The notes under the pieces are model-generated. The model ran no database searches and had not been told where the DNA came from. It saw only the letters and a list, made by a program, of their open reading frames with translations. From Fibrobacter sp. (GTDB taxonomy: Bacteria; Fibrobacterota; Fibrobacteria; Fibrobacterales; Fibrobacteraceae), in contig JAKSIL010000009.1 in NCBI GenBank assembly GCA_024398815.1, positions 33,517-97,516 of the forward strand: a DNA stretch of 64,000 bases. The letters are read 5' to 3'. Positions 50,190-58,421 of this stretch are shown here, in pieces. How positions within the stretch are numbered: the first letter of the stretch is position 1; each line of letters starts with the position of its first letter. Both the position numbers and the translations under genes were made by a program.

Positions 50190-51281
50190 CTACAATCTAA
50201 AAGACCGGTAAAGCATGATGCTTGCGACTCCAGCAAACAGGAAATGGCTAATCCATGCGCCAAGGAACGGCGTCAAGGCTCCATTTTCCCCCATCTTCAA
50301 TCCGATTCTTTCTAGAATATAATAACTAAAAACAAGCAAAAGTCCAACACCGAATTTCTGGGAAAGCCCTCCAGAACGGGTATATTTGTGGCAAAGGGCG
50401 GCCCCAATCAGCAAAACGATAAAATTCATCCAATGCGCAGAGCGTTTAAAATGGAGCGCCGTTTCCATAACGCGAGTGTCTTCGCCGGAACGTTTAAGCA
50501 CCTCGATTCGCTTTTTAATCATTTTCGAATCCATTTCGTCGGAGACCTGGCGTTCGTTGATCAAGTCGTCGGGATGCGTACTCACGCGGCCTATCATTTT
50601 TTCTTTCGAAATATCCGTCACGGAAACCGTGCCGTCCTTGTGGAAAATTCTGTGGAAGCCCCTTTCGAACTGCCAGTAAGACACGCTGTCGTCTTCGACC
50701 CAGCGGACGACCTTGGCGTCGTAGCGTTCGCTCATGTGTCCCTGTTCGCGAAGCAACAGGACCACGTCACGACCGATTTTATTTCGTCCGGAATAAGTCT
50801 TAAAGAACCAGCTCGCCTTTTCGCTGTCGATAAAGGTGAAATTTTCCTTTTCCTTGATTCGAGGATTTTTACGTTTCTGGGCATTCGTCTCCATGATTTC
50901 AAGACGCTTGTGGTTGGCATCGGGCAACCACCTTTCGCTCATCTCGTACGAACCCATGGCAATCAAAAGACCAAAAAAGAAAATCGGGAACAGAGTCTTT
51001 AAAGGGCTCTGCCCGGAACTTTGCATAGCCGACATTTCAAGATGGCGTGCCATGTTGCCAACTGACGCAAGGACCGCGATAAAAAGAGCCACCGGCGTAA
51101 TCAAGTAGATCATGTAGGGCAAATAGCACAAATAGTAGTCGCCCACATCCTTCATGTCGCGGGCCAACCACGTTTTGATATTTCCAACGAAGTCGATCAT
51201 CACGAACACCAAAATGGCTCCGATGATGACTATCAGGAACATCTTCAAAAAATTCCATACAAGGTAACGGGAGAACTTCAT
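50190..51281 (-). CDS. LptF/LptG family permease, second copy
   Basis: 363 aa with six membrane helices: three near the N-terminus (FLKMFLIVIIGAILVFVMI, YLPYMIYLITPVALFIAVL), a periplasmic jellyroll-like middle and three at the end (MNFIVLLIGAALCH, GLLLVFSYYILERIGL). This is the membrane half of the LptB2FG transporter that extracts lipopolysaccharide to the Lpt bridge. The ATG overlaps the stop of the upstream permease (ATGA), so both are made together. Assignment to LptG rather than LptF is by order only. Confidence 0.87.
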   Translation of the reverse strand: MKFSRYLVWNFLKMFLIVIIGAILVFVMIDFVGNIKTWLARDMKDVGDYYLCYLPYMIYLITPVALFIAVLASVGNMARHLEMSAMQSSGQSPLKTLFPIFFFGLLIAMGSYEMSERWLPDANHKRLEIMETNAQKRKNPRIKEKENFTFIDSEKASWFFKTYSGRNKIGRDVVLLLREQGHMSERYDAKVVRWVEDDSVSYWQFERGFHRIFHKDGTVSVTDISKEKMIGRVSTHPDDLINERQVSDEMDSKMIKKRIEVLKRSGEDTRVMETALHFKRSAHWMNFIVLLIGAALCHKYTRSGGLSQKFGVGLLLVFSYYILERIGLKMGENGALTPFLGAWISHFLFAGVASIMLYRSFRL

Positions 51282-52678
51282 CCGAACCGCCTTGTGATGG
51301 ATTTGAACTTGGCGCCAATGGCTCGCATGACCCTGAAGAACTTGGAATCGCCCGAGAAGCGGTCACGGACCATCGCAATGGTAATGAAGATTCCAAAGAC
51401 GCCAATCAGCACATTGGAAGCCCACATGGCGACTTCGGGAGAAATAATCAAGCGGTCTGCCAAATTTTCACCGCCAATCAGGCAGACCCAGTAAATCACA
51501 AAGAAGGCAAGGCTGTAGATGATACCCGTACCAATGCCGCCCTTGCGAGCCATGATGCCGAGAGGGGCTCCAATCAAGACAAAAATCAAGCAGGCAAAAG
51601 ACGTACTGAACTTTTTATGGATTTCAACGAGGTACTGAGCCTGCCGCTTGAGTTCCGTCTCAAGACGGCCCCACAACCTTTCCGTCGTACGCAGAGCGGA
51701 CACTTCCTGAATACGCACTTTTTGCAAGGACCTGCGCAACTGAACAGAATCCGCATCCATTTCCAGTTTGGCATCGGCAGGGACGATGCTATCGCCCAAC
51801 AAGTTTTTTTCCATCGAAGTCAATGTGGCAAGAACTTTCTCTCGAGCCGTGATGGAAAGGGTATCGTGCCTACGTTCAGCCTCGTGTACGACATCGAGCA
51901 TCATTTCGACAGGCATTTCGCGGTCGCTCCTGTAACTGCGACTGCGACGTTCCAGGCGGTCGTCCACATTTTTCATCGCCAAATCCTGCGAGAAGAAGCG
52001 AATGCGGAAGTAATTCTCAGGTTTGTCGGGATCGACCATGTGCGTTTCGCCGCTCCTCAAGCGGAACATGAGAGTCGCACCGTTGTCCACGTAGTCCATG
52101 GTGGCACTGTCGGCATAGACAATTCGCGGAGCTCCGCGGCGTTCCAGTTCGTACACCTGGATTCCGTAAAGAGTCCCGGAGACCGGGTCAATGTGGTTCA
52201 CCCACAACTGCACGTCGGGGAACTGCGTAATAAGCCGGCCGGCGTCCACGAACACGTGGGGCTTTTTTCGGGAAACGGCGTTCATCAGTTCCACGGACCT
52301 GTGGTTCGCCTCGGGGAGAACCCAGTTGTTGAAAAGAATCATGAGCACCGAAAAAAGCGCGCCCACCAACAGCACCGGACGCATCAACGAAAGGGGCGAT
52401 ACGCCGGCCGCCTTCACTGCCGTAATTTCAAGGTCTCCGGACAATCGACCAAACGCCATAAGGCAGCCCACAAGCACAGCCATGGGCACAGAAAGCGAAA
52501 GCATCCAGGCAAGATTCAATGCAAAAATTTCAAGGACCGTCGAAGCCGGCAAACCCTTCGACAACACATTGTCCAAAATCTTCACCAAAAAATCGACCAC
52601 GAACAAAAAGGTTATGCCAAAAAGAGCGGCCAGGAATGGGCCAACAAGCTCTTTCAATACATAACGGACTAAAATCAT
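51278..52678 (-). CDS. LptF/LptG family permease, first copy (long form)
   Basis: 466 aa, 100 longer than E. coli LptF. The start MILVRYVLKELVGPFLAALF and the following helices (LNLAWMLSLSVPMAVLVGCL) match the family, as do the C-terminal helices (FACLIFVLIGAPLGIMARKG). The extra length sits in the central periplasmic domain and is Arg/Glu/Asp-rich. First gene of the minus-strand operon, divergent from bamD across a 64-base gap. Confidence 0.88.
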   Translation of the reverse strand: MILVRYVLKELVGPFLAALFGITFLFVVDFLVKILDNVLSKGLPASTVLEIFALNLAWMLSLSVPMAVLVGCLMAFGRLSGDLEITAVKAAGVSPLSLMRPVLLVGALFSVLMILFNNWVLPEANHRSVELMNAVSRKKPHVFVDAGRLITQFPDVQLWVNHIDPVSGTLYGIQVYELERRGAPRIVYADSATMDYVDNGATLMFRLRSGETHMVDPDKPENYFRIRFFSQDLAMKNVDDRLERRSRSYRSDREMPVEMMLDVVHEAERRHDTLSITAREKVLATLTSMEKNLLGDSIVPADAKLEMDADSVQLRRSLQKVRIQEVSALRTTERLWGRLETELKRQAQYLVEIHKKFSTSFACLIFVLIGAPLGIMARKGGIGTGIIYSLAFFVIYWVCLIGGENLADRLIISPEVAMWASNVLIGVFGIFITIAMVRDRFSGDSKFFRVMRAIGAKFKSITRRFG

Positions 52679-52742
52679 TTTTCTCTATCGCTCGATTTTT
52701 CTACTTTGATATGCGAAAGTTAGAATTAACCAAAGAAAAAAA

Positions 52743-53597
52743 ATGATGAAATTTGCAAAGACGACCCTATTAGCGAACCTTTTTGTGTCTATGGCTTTTT
52801 TGGCAGGATGCGCCTCGGACGACGCCGGCAAGAAGAACCACACGGAATTCTGCCGTGCCAAGTACGAAAAAGCCGAGGCCATGTTCAAAGACGGCAAGTA
52901 CGGACGCGTCCAGGACAAGCTTGAAGACATCTTGAGCCTTTGCGCCGGAACAGGCTATATGGAACAGAGCCAGTTTTTGCTTGCCGAAAGCTACTTCAAC
53001 CTTGAAGAATGGATCGAGGCCCGCGGAGAATACGGAAGCTTCATCGTGAACTTCCCCGGTTCCCCCTTTGTCGAAACAGCGGAATTCCGCAAGGCGATAT
53101 CTTCGTTCAACATGGAGTTCCGCGTATCCCGCGACGACGCCAACACGACTATCGCCATGAAGGATTTTGAACGCTACCTTTCGAACTATCCTGATTCACC
53201 GCTCCGCGACTCCGTGAACTACTACTATGGACTTTTGGTGGAGCGCATGGCCGAAAAGGAATTCCAGACCGGAAGGCTTTACCTGCGCATGGACAAACCC
53301 CAGGCGGCGGTCATTTACTTCAAGGAGTTCCTGGAAACCTACAAGAACTCCACCCGTCGCAAGGAAGCCCTGTTCATGATTTCGCAGGCCTACACCGACC
53401 TGGACCAGTTTGAAGCAGCCCGCGCCTATCTGGAAGAGGCCAAGCAGGAACTCGCCGCAGACGACAGCGATGGCCAGAAAATGCTTGAAAAAACCGAAAA
53501 GAAAATCGCCAAGGCCGAGGTCAAGTTCGAGAAGCGCTTGAAGAAGGATTCCGAAAAGAAGCGCATCCAGAAAGAAGAAAAAGAAATGCTGAACTAA
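52743..53597 (+). CDS. bamD: Outer membrane assembly lipoprotein BamD
   Basis: 284 aa. Lipoprotein signal ending LAGC at residue 23, then TPR repeats (KYEKAEAMFKDGKYGRVQDK, SYFNLEEWIEARGEYG, VIYFKEFLETYKNSTRR) typical of BamD/ComL/YfiO. It works with BamA to insert beta-barrel proteins. The end is a highly charged helix not usual for BamD. ATG 52743 or 52746 may be used. It leads an envelope operon with the next three genes. Confidence 0.88.
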   Translation: MMKFAKTTLLANLFVSMAFLAGCASDDAGKKNHTEFCRAKYEKAEAMFKDGKYGRVQDKLEDILSLCAGTGYMEQSQFLLAESYFNLEEWIEARGEYGSFIVNFPGSPFVETAEFRKAISSFNMEFRVSRDDANTTIAMKDFERYLSNYPDSPLRDSVNYYYGLLVERMAEKEFQTGRLYLRMDKPQAAVIYFKEFLETYKNSTRRKEALFMISQAYTDLDQFEAARAYLEEAKQELAADDSDGQKMLEKTEKKIAKAEVKFEKRLKKDSEKKRIQKEEKEMLN

Positions 53598-53601
53598 CAA
53601 G

Positions 53602-54831
53602 ATGGCTAACTGGATAAAAAAAATATGCTGTGCCCTAGCTCTCGTCACGGGAGTCGCCATGTCTGCAGATGACGATGTGGTGGAGCACGACAATTCCAGG
53701 ATTTCCATTTTTCTGCAACCGGCCATTTCTTTCTTGAGTTTCGAAGAACGCGAATACTTTCAAGACGCCATCGACACCATCTACAGAGATTTCATGTCGA
53801 CGGCTCTGGACGAAGCGGAATCGCTTACCGTCGCCAAGCAGGACTTTCAAAAAGTCAATTTTTGTTTCCCTATCACGGGCGGGCTACAGTTCCAGCTGAT
53901 GGAAGACCATTTTATAAGTGCGGGACTCGGCTTCATATACGACGATGAATCCGTGGTGCTCACCGACCGCAAGAACAAGACGCACAATTTCAGTTATACC
54001 ATTCAGGGCATCCCCCTATTTTTGGAATACCGGCTTGCCATACCCACCAATTTCATGACTCTCTCCGACGGGAGCCTTTTCAGCGTGGCAGTACGTTGGT
54101 ACTGGGCCCTGCCGGGTACGGAAATCTACACCACATGGGGCAAGCTCGAAGCGGAAAAGTCCATTTTCGGATCGGGTTTCGGTTTGAGCCTCGGATACAT
54201 GTTCGCCAGCTGGAAGAATTTCAATATATTCGGCGATATCGGGTTCAGCTCAATTTCCGTAAAGTCGAAAAAGACCTTTGCGGACATCGTTCCCAACGGC
54301 CCCGACGAAAAAGCCAAGTGGGACATTGGCGGATTGCAGTTGCAAATCCGAGTAAGCTTCGGCGTGTGGAACAAGCCCGTTCCTAAGGACGACGAAGACG
54401 ATGACGATGACAAGGACAGCACAAAAGTAAGTGTCAAGAAAGACTCCACGGCCATAAAGAGCGACAGTCTCAAAGTTTCTGGAACCGACAGCACAGCGGC
54501 AACCAAGCCCGACAGTCTAGCTTCGGACTCGACGGCAGCCCTCGTCAAGGACAGCACCGCAAAGGACTCCACCGCAGCCGACAGCACGCAAGTTCCACAG
54601 AACAGCGCAGAGAAAGCCGACAGCACGCAGACGATAAAAAATGACGCCGTCAAGGCCGACAGCGCCACCACGGAAAAACCGTCAGCGGCAAGCGCAGAAG
54701 CAACGGCAACAGAGAACGCCGCCAAGGTTGAGAATTCAAAGACGGAACCATCCCCCGACCCCGCAGCAGACAAAATCCGTAAAAAGAACGCAGAAAGGAA
54801 AAGTGCCCCCAAAAGAAACGAGGCGCGCTAA
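53602..54831 (+). CDS. Outer membrane beta-barrel-like protein with long Ser/Thr/Asp tail
   Basis: 409 aa. Signal peptide (KKICCALALVTGVAMS) then about 240 residues of alternating aromatic strands (FCFPITGGLQFQLMEDHF, GSGFGLSLGYMFASWKNFNI, GGLQLQIRVSFGVW), consistent with a small outer membrane barrel. After residue 262 the composition changes to DDEDDDDDKDS and then repeated DSTA, KADS and similar units that run to a Lys/Arg-rich end. The tail is low complexity and probably surface exposed or disordered. It follows bamD by 4 bases and overlaps the next gene by one base. Confidence 0.7.
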   Translation: MANWIKKICCALALVTGVAMSADDDVVEHDNSRISIFLQPAISFLSFEEREYFQDAIDTIYRDFMSTALDEAESLTVAKQDFQKVNFCFPITGGLQFQLMEDHFISAGLGFIYDDESVVLTDRKNKTHNFSYTIQGIPLFLEYRLAIPTNFMTLSDGSLFSVAVRWYWALPGTEIYTTWGKLEAEKSIFGSGFGLSLGYMFASWKNFNIFGDIGFSSISVKSKKTFADIVPNGPDEKAKWDIGGLQLQIRVSFGVWNKPVPKDDEDDDDDKDSTKVSVKKDSTAIKSDSLKVSGTDSTAATKPDSLASDSTAALVKDSTAKDSTAADSTQVPQNSAEKADSTQTIKNDAVKADSATTEKPSAASAEATATENAAKVENSKTEPSPDPAADKIRKKNAERKSAPKRNEAR

Positions 54832-56399
54832 TGAGTTTTTTTCCCGGTGAAAAGCTGAGGTACGCCGAGACCCACTTCAAGTTCAAGTTGCCATGGTCGC
54901 TACTTTACAGGCCTTGGCCAGAAATCATCTTCGACATGCCGTTCCAGGTGGTGCCTGGTCAAACACCCGTCCTATGGATTGTAGTGCGTGATGCGGATAA
55001 ATTCCCAGCCGTGATGGAGTCCGTCGAACTTCGAATTAGCGAAAAAAAAGACGATCAAAGAACCATCCGGCTTGACGCCAAGATGGACCAGGCCATCGAT
55101 TTCTTGCAGATTCCCCTTACGGACTTGGAACCGGGAACCTATAAAATCTTTCCGACAGCAACCGTTTCGTGCAACGGACAAAAAAAGACGTTCACACGCT
55201 GGAATCTGCCAAGGCTTAAACCAAAGCCCATCTCTGTCCAGATTCTCTCTGAAGTCCCGCCCAAGGCGCCAGGATTTGCCGCCGGTGAAATGCACTGCCA
55301 CACCTACTATTCCAAGGACCACGTGGAATACGGGGCATCGCCGGCCGTACTGCAAAAGGCAGCCAAGGATGTCGGACTTGATTTTGTCAGCTGCACGGAC
55401 CACGCCTACGACTTTGCGTTCACCGACGAAGACTACACCAAGGAAGCGGAATCACCGGCTCCCCGCTTTCAGGGGCTCCGCGATGAAATTGCAAAGCTGC
55501 CGATGGAATCCGACGACCCGCTGATGCTCGCCGGAGAAGAAGTCTCGGCGGGCAATAGCAAAGGCGAAAATGTGCACATGACCGTGATGGCTCCCGAAGC
55601 CTACCTTCCAGGGCTTGGCGACTGTGGGCGCTATTGGCTCGACAACAAGCCTACGCGAAAAATTTCACAAATTTTGGAAGCTACAAAAGCGCATTGCTTT
55701 GCGGCCCATCCGTTCCAGCAAATGGGACTTCTGGAAAAGTTCATTTTCAGGCGTGGCTATTGGAAGCATGAAGATTTGAATCTTGAAAAGAAGCACGGCA
55801 TTCGCGGAATTCAATTCTGGAATGGAATCCGGGACGAAGGTTTCAAGCTCGGCCGCGAATTTTGGATAAACGAACTTGGAAAAGGAAACTATCTGTTGCC
55901 CATCGGCGGCAATGACGCTCATGGCGACTTGAACGACACCACGGCAGTCGCAACTCCCCTTGTTTCGCTAAAGCATTCTCGCGAACACGTTTTCGGAAAG
56001 GTAAGGACCGTCGTTCGACTACCCCAGGATTCCGTGGCAGGGCAAAGCCCTCTCACGCTGGACTCGCTGAACAAGGCTTTTGACGGTGACAACTGCTACA
56101 TCACGGACGGGCCTGCGCTCTGGTGGGAACGTAACGACGAAGAACGCGAAAGGACGGTGACGTTCCGGGCACGCAGCAACAGCGACTTCGGCGGCGGTTT
56201 CAGATACATCCGCATTTTCGGCCGCCGGTCGCTGGGCGGCAAGCTTGCGCGCGATGAAGAAGTTTGTATGGAAAGCCAGGTTGCCGCCAGGCAAAGTACC
56301 GATATCACTGTACACGCCGACAACTTTGCCTATCTGCGTGCCGAATGCGAAACAGGCGACGGACATTTCGCCATGACTTCGGCAGCGAAGCTGGATTAA
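54831..56399 (+). CDS. PHP-domain-like metallohydrolase (CehA/McbA type)
   Basis: 522 aa. A beta-sandwich N-terminus (about 1-145) is followed by the PHP core: GEMHCHTYYSKDHVEYG (metal-binding HCH) and VSCTDHAYDFA, further GNDAHGD near the end. CehA/McbA relatives hydrolyse phosphoesters or esters, but the substrate is unknown. No signal peptide is seen. The ATG overlaps the stop of the barrel gene (TAATG), so translation is coupled. Confidence 0.78.
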   Translation: MSFFPGEKLRYAETHFKFKLPWSLLYRPWPEIIFDMPFQVVPGQTPVLWIVVRDADKFPAVMESVELRISEKKDDQRTIRLDAKMDQAIDFLQIPLTDLEPGTYKIFPTATVSCNGQKKTFTRWNLPRLKPKPISVQILSEVPPKAPGFAAGEMHCHTYYSKDHVEYGASPAVLQKAAKDVGLDFVSCTDHAYDFAFTDEDYTKEAESPAPRFQGLRDEIAKLPMESDDPLMLAGEEVSAGNSKGENVHMTVMAPEAYLPGLGDCGRYWLDNKPTRKISQILEATKAHCFAAHPFQQMGLLEKFIFRRGYWKHEDLNLEKKHGIRGIQFWNGIRDEGFKLGREFWINELGKGNYLLPIGGNDAHGDLNDTTAVATPLVSLKHSREHVFGKVRTVVRLPQDSVAGQSPLTLDSLNKAFDGDNCYITDGPALWWERNDEERERTVTFRARSNSDFGGGFRYIRIFGRRSLGGKLARDEEVCMESQVAARQSTDITVHADNFAYLRAECETGDGHFAMTSAAKLD

Positions 56400-56408
56400 G
56401 GAGCCACG

Positions 56409-57413
56409 ATGTCTCCCAGGTTCATGTCGCCCATGGTCCGACGCAGGCCCTTGCCAGAAAACAAACCCCTGCTAGAAAGCAATCTTCCGCCAAAAACTCC
56501 CGAAAAATCAAACGACGAACAGAGCCCGGAACAAACTCCAAAGGAACCCGAAGAATCTTCAAGAATCGCCTTCGGGACTTACAGACAAATTCGTGACTTC
56601 AGCCTTGTGCTTCTTTCGCAGGGAATCGTACACCGTCTGGAAAGGAACCCCGAGGGGCCGTTCGAGATTTTCGTCACGCCCGAAAACCAGCAAAAATCGG
56701 AACACCAGCTAAAACTTTACATCAAGGAAAATCCGCCCAAGGAAGAAAACCCGCCCATTCCGCTGACACTCAGCCTGCAACCCATCTGGGTTCTGCTGGT
56801 CCCCTCCGTCTGCACTTTAATGGATTTCGGAAACCTTCTCGGAAGCAAAATGCACATGCTCGGAATCTCCGACGCGGACAAAGTCTTGAGAGGCGAATGG
56901 TGGCGTTCCATCACGGCACTCACTCTTCACGGCGATGCTAGGCACCTGGTCGGAAACCTTGTCACGGGCTACATCGTTTTGAACCTGATGGCTTACCGAA
57001 TTCCTCTCGCCCGGATGGTTCCGTTCCTCGCGGTTGCGAGCGCTTTCGCAAATTTTTGCGTTTCTCTCACCGTGCGAACCGATTTCAGGTCGCTTGGTTT
57101 TTCGACGTTCGTCTTTGCAGCCATCGGAGCCCTGTCGATCATTGAATTTCGTCTGATGCCAAATGAAACCAAAGGGCTACTCAGACGCTTTGCCCCGCTC
57201 TGCGGAGCCTTGTCCCTAGCCGTATTCCTTGGACTTGGCGAAAACGCCGACATTCTCGGTCACGCCTACGGGTTCATCGTCGGATGCCTTTGCGGTTTTA
57301 TACCGAAAAAAAAGATGCTCCGCTGGGGAGCACCTACGACCATGGCCGACCTGCTTTGGACGACCGGATATTTCTGTCTGTTCTTTTTCGCTTGGAAAAT
57401 GGCGCTAGCCTAA
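56409..57413 (+). CDS. Rhomboid-family intramembrane serine protease
   Basis: 334 aa from ATG 56409, with AAGGAG 6 bases before it. A cytoplasmic N-terminus of about 120 residues precedes six or seven membrane helices. Family motifs: RGEWWRSITALTLHGDARHLVGNLVTG (L1 loop and helix 2), the nucleophile in GFSTFVF (GxS) and the catalytic His in ADILGHAYGFIVG. It would cleave membrane proteins within the bilayer; targets are unknown. It ends the bamD run, tail to tail with the TPR gene. Confidence 0.85.
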   Translation: MSPRFMSPMVRRRPLPENKPLLESNLPPKTPEKSNDEQSPEQTPKEPEESSRIAFGTYRQIRDFSLVLLSQGIVHRLERNPEGPFEIFVTPENQQKSEHQLKLYIKENPPKEENPPIPLTLSLQPIWVLLVPSVCTLMDFGNLLGSKMHMLGISDADKVLRGEWWRSITALTLHGDARHLVGNLVTGYIVLNLMAYRIPLARMVPFLAVASAFANFCVSLTVRTDFRSLGFSTFVFAAIGALSIIEFRLMPNETKGLLRRFAPLCGALSLAVFLGLGENADILGHAYGFIVGCLCGFIPKKKMLRWGAPTTMADLLWTTGYFCLFFFAWKMALA

Positions 57414-57441
57414 AGCCCGAGCGCCAAACCAGGACTGCCGG

Positions 57442-58128
57442 TTACAGAGCGGCAATGAACTTCTTGGCGCGGTCGGCGTAACCTTGATTGTCACCATAGA
57501 CCTGGAGCAGACGTTCGGCCATGTTCTTGGCCTTGTCGTTTGCGCCCAGCTGCTGGTACACAAGCACGAGTTTCCACATGGCGTCAGCCACCATCGGAAC
57601 TTCGTCGATAGGTTCTTCTTTCTGGAAGCGATCTTCCTTGTCGCCAGTGCGCTTGGCAAATTCGCTCACATACTTTTCGAGGAGACCGGCAGCGGCGGAA
57701 TAGTCGCCCTTTTCAATTTTCACAGCGGCAAGACCATGCATGGCAGCCGAGCGAACGAGGACCACGGAACCGGCGTTGTCCAGGGATTTCTGGTACAGAA
57801 CGGCGGCACCATCGAAGTCACCCTTGCCAAACTTGATGTTTCCGGCAAAAAGGGCAGCCTTGGCCAAAGCGAGGCCTTCAATCTTGCCTGCACTGATCTG
57901 GGCTTCAAATTCCACCAGGGCGCTGTCGTTTTCATTGGTATAGAGGAAAGTCATTCCCTTGCCCAACATTTCGGCCTGTTCGGCGGCGGCAGCCTTGCGT
58001 GCATCCTTAAACTGGACCACACCAGCCACAACGACGAGAATTATGACCAGGACAACCAAGACCTTGGTGCCGTGTTGAACAAAGAATTCCTTAATTTCAG
58101 AGTTATTCGAATTAGATTCGTTAGCCAT
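57442..58128 (-). CDS. YfgM-like TPR membrane protein
   Basis: 228 aa from ATG 58128. A short Ser/Asn-rich cytoplasmic start (MANESNSNNSEIKEFFVQHG) precedes one membrane helix (VLVVLVIILVVVAGVVQF) and a periplasmic TPR region (FLYTNENDSALVEFEAQISA, FDGAAVLYQKSLDNAG, GDYSAAAGLLEKYVSEF). The same layout is found in YfgM, the ancillary SecYEG subunit. Transcribed alone. Confidence 0.78.
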   Translation of the reverse strand: MANESNSNNSEIKEFFVQHGTKVLVVLVIILVVVAGVVQFKDARKAAAAEQAEMLGKGMTFLYTNENDSALVEFEAQISAGKIEGLALAKAALFAGNIKFGKGDFDGAAVLYQKSLDNAGSVVLVRSAAMHGLAAVKIEKGDYSAAAGLLEKYVSEFAKRTGDKEDRFQKEEPIDEVPMVADAMWKLVLVYQQLGANDKAKNMAERLLQVYGDNQGYADRAKKFIAAL

Positions 58129-58246
58129 TTTTGACTTCCATTTTAAATTTTTGTGCCTCAATCATAGAAAAAATAAAAGACTTTGCCAACCAAAAGCCGA
58201 CCATCTTGACAAAAAAAGCCCCTATTGCTATTTTTGAGCCCGCTAT

Positions 58247-58319
58247 GCCACTCTAGCTCAGCTGGTAGAGCAGCTGATTCGTAATCAGCAGGTCGGCAGT
58301 TCAAATCTGCTGGGTGGCT
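58247..58319 (+). tRNA. tRNA-Thr (CGT)
   Basis: Cloverleaf: acceptor GCCACTC with GGGTGGC, D-arm GCTC/GAGC, anticodon arm GCTGA-TTCGTAA-TCAGC with anticodon CGT, T-arm GGCAG-TTCAAAT-CTGCT. CGT reads ACG Thr codons. No encoded CCA. Confidence 0.95.
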
Positions 58320-58325
58320 CGAAAG

Positions 58326-58356
58326 ACTCCCTGGACTCGTTCCAGGGAGTTTTTTT
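58326..58356 (+). terminator. Rho-independent terminator after tRNA-Thr
   Basis: Perfect stem ACTCCCTGGA with TCCAGGGAGT, 5-base loop, then T7. Confidence 0.92.
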
Positions 58357-58421
58357 GTTCAAAATCCCCCAAAACTGCCCACCTTGCGAAAGGTCGCAAA
58401 AATTATTAAATTTGGCGCCCT

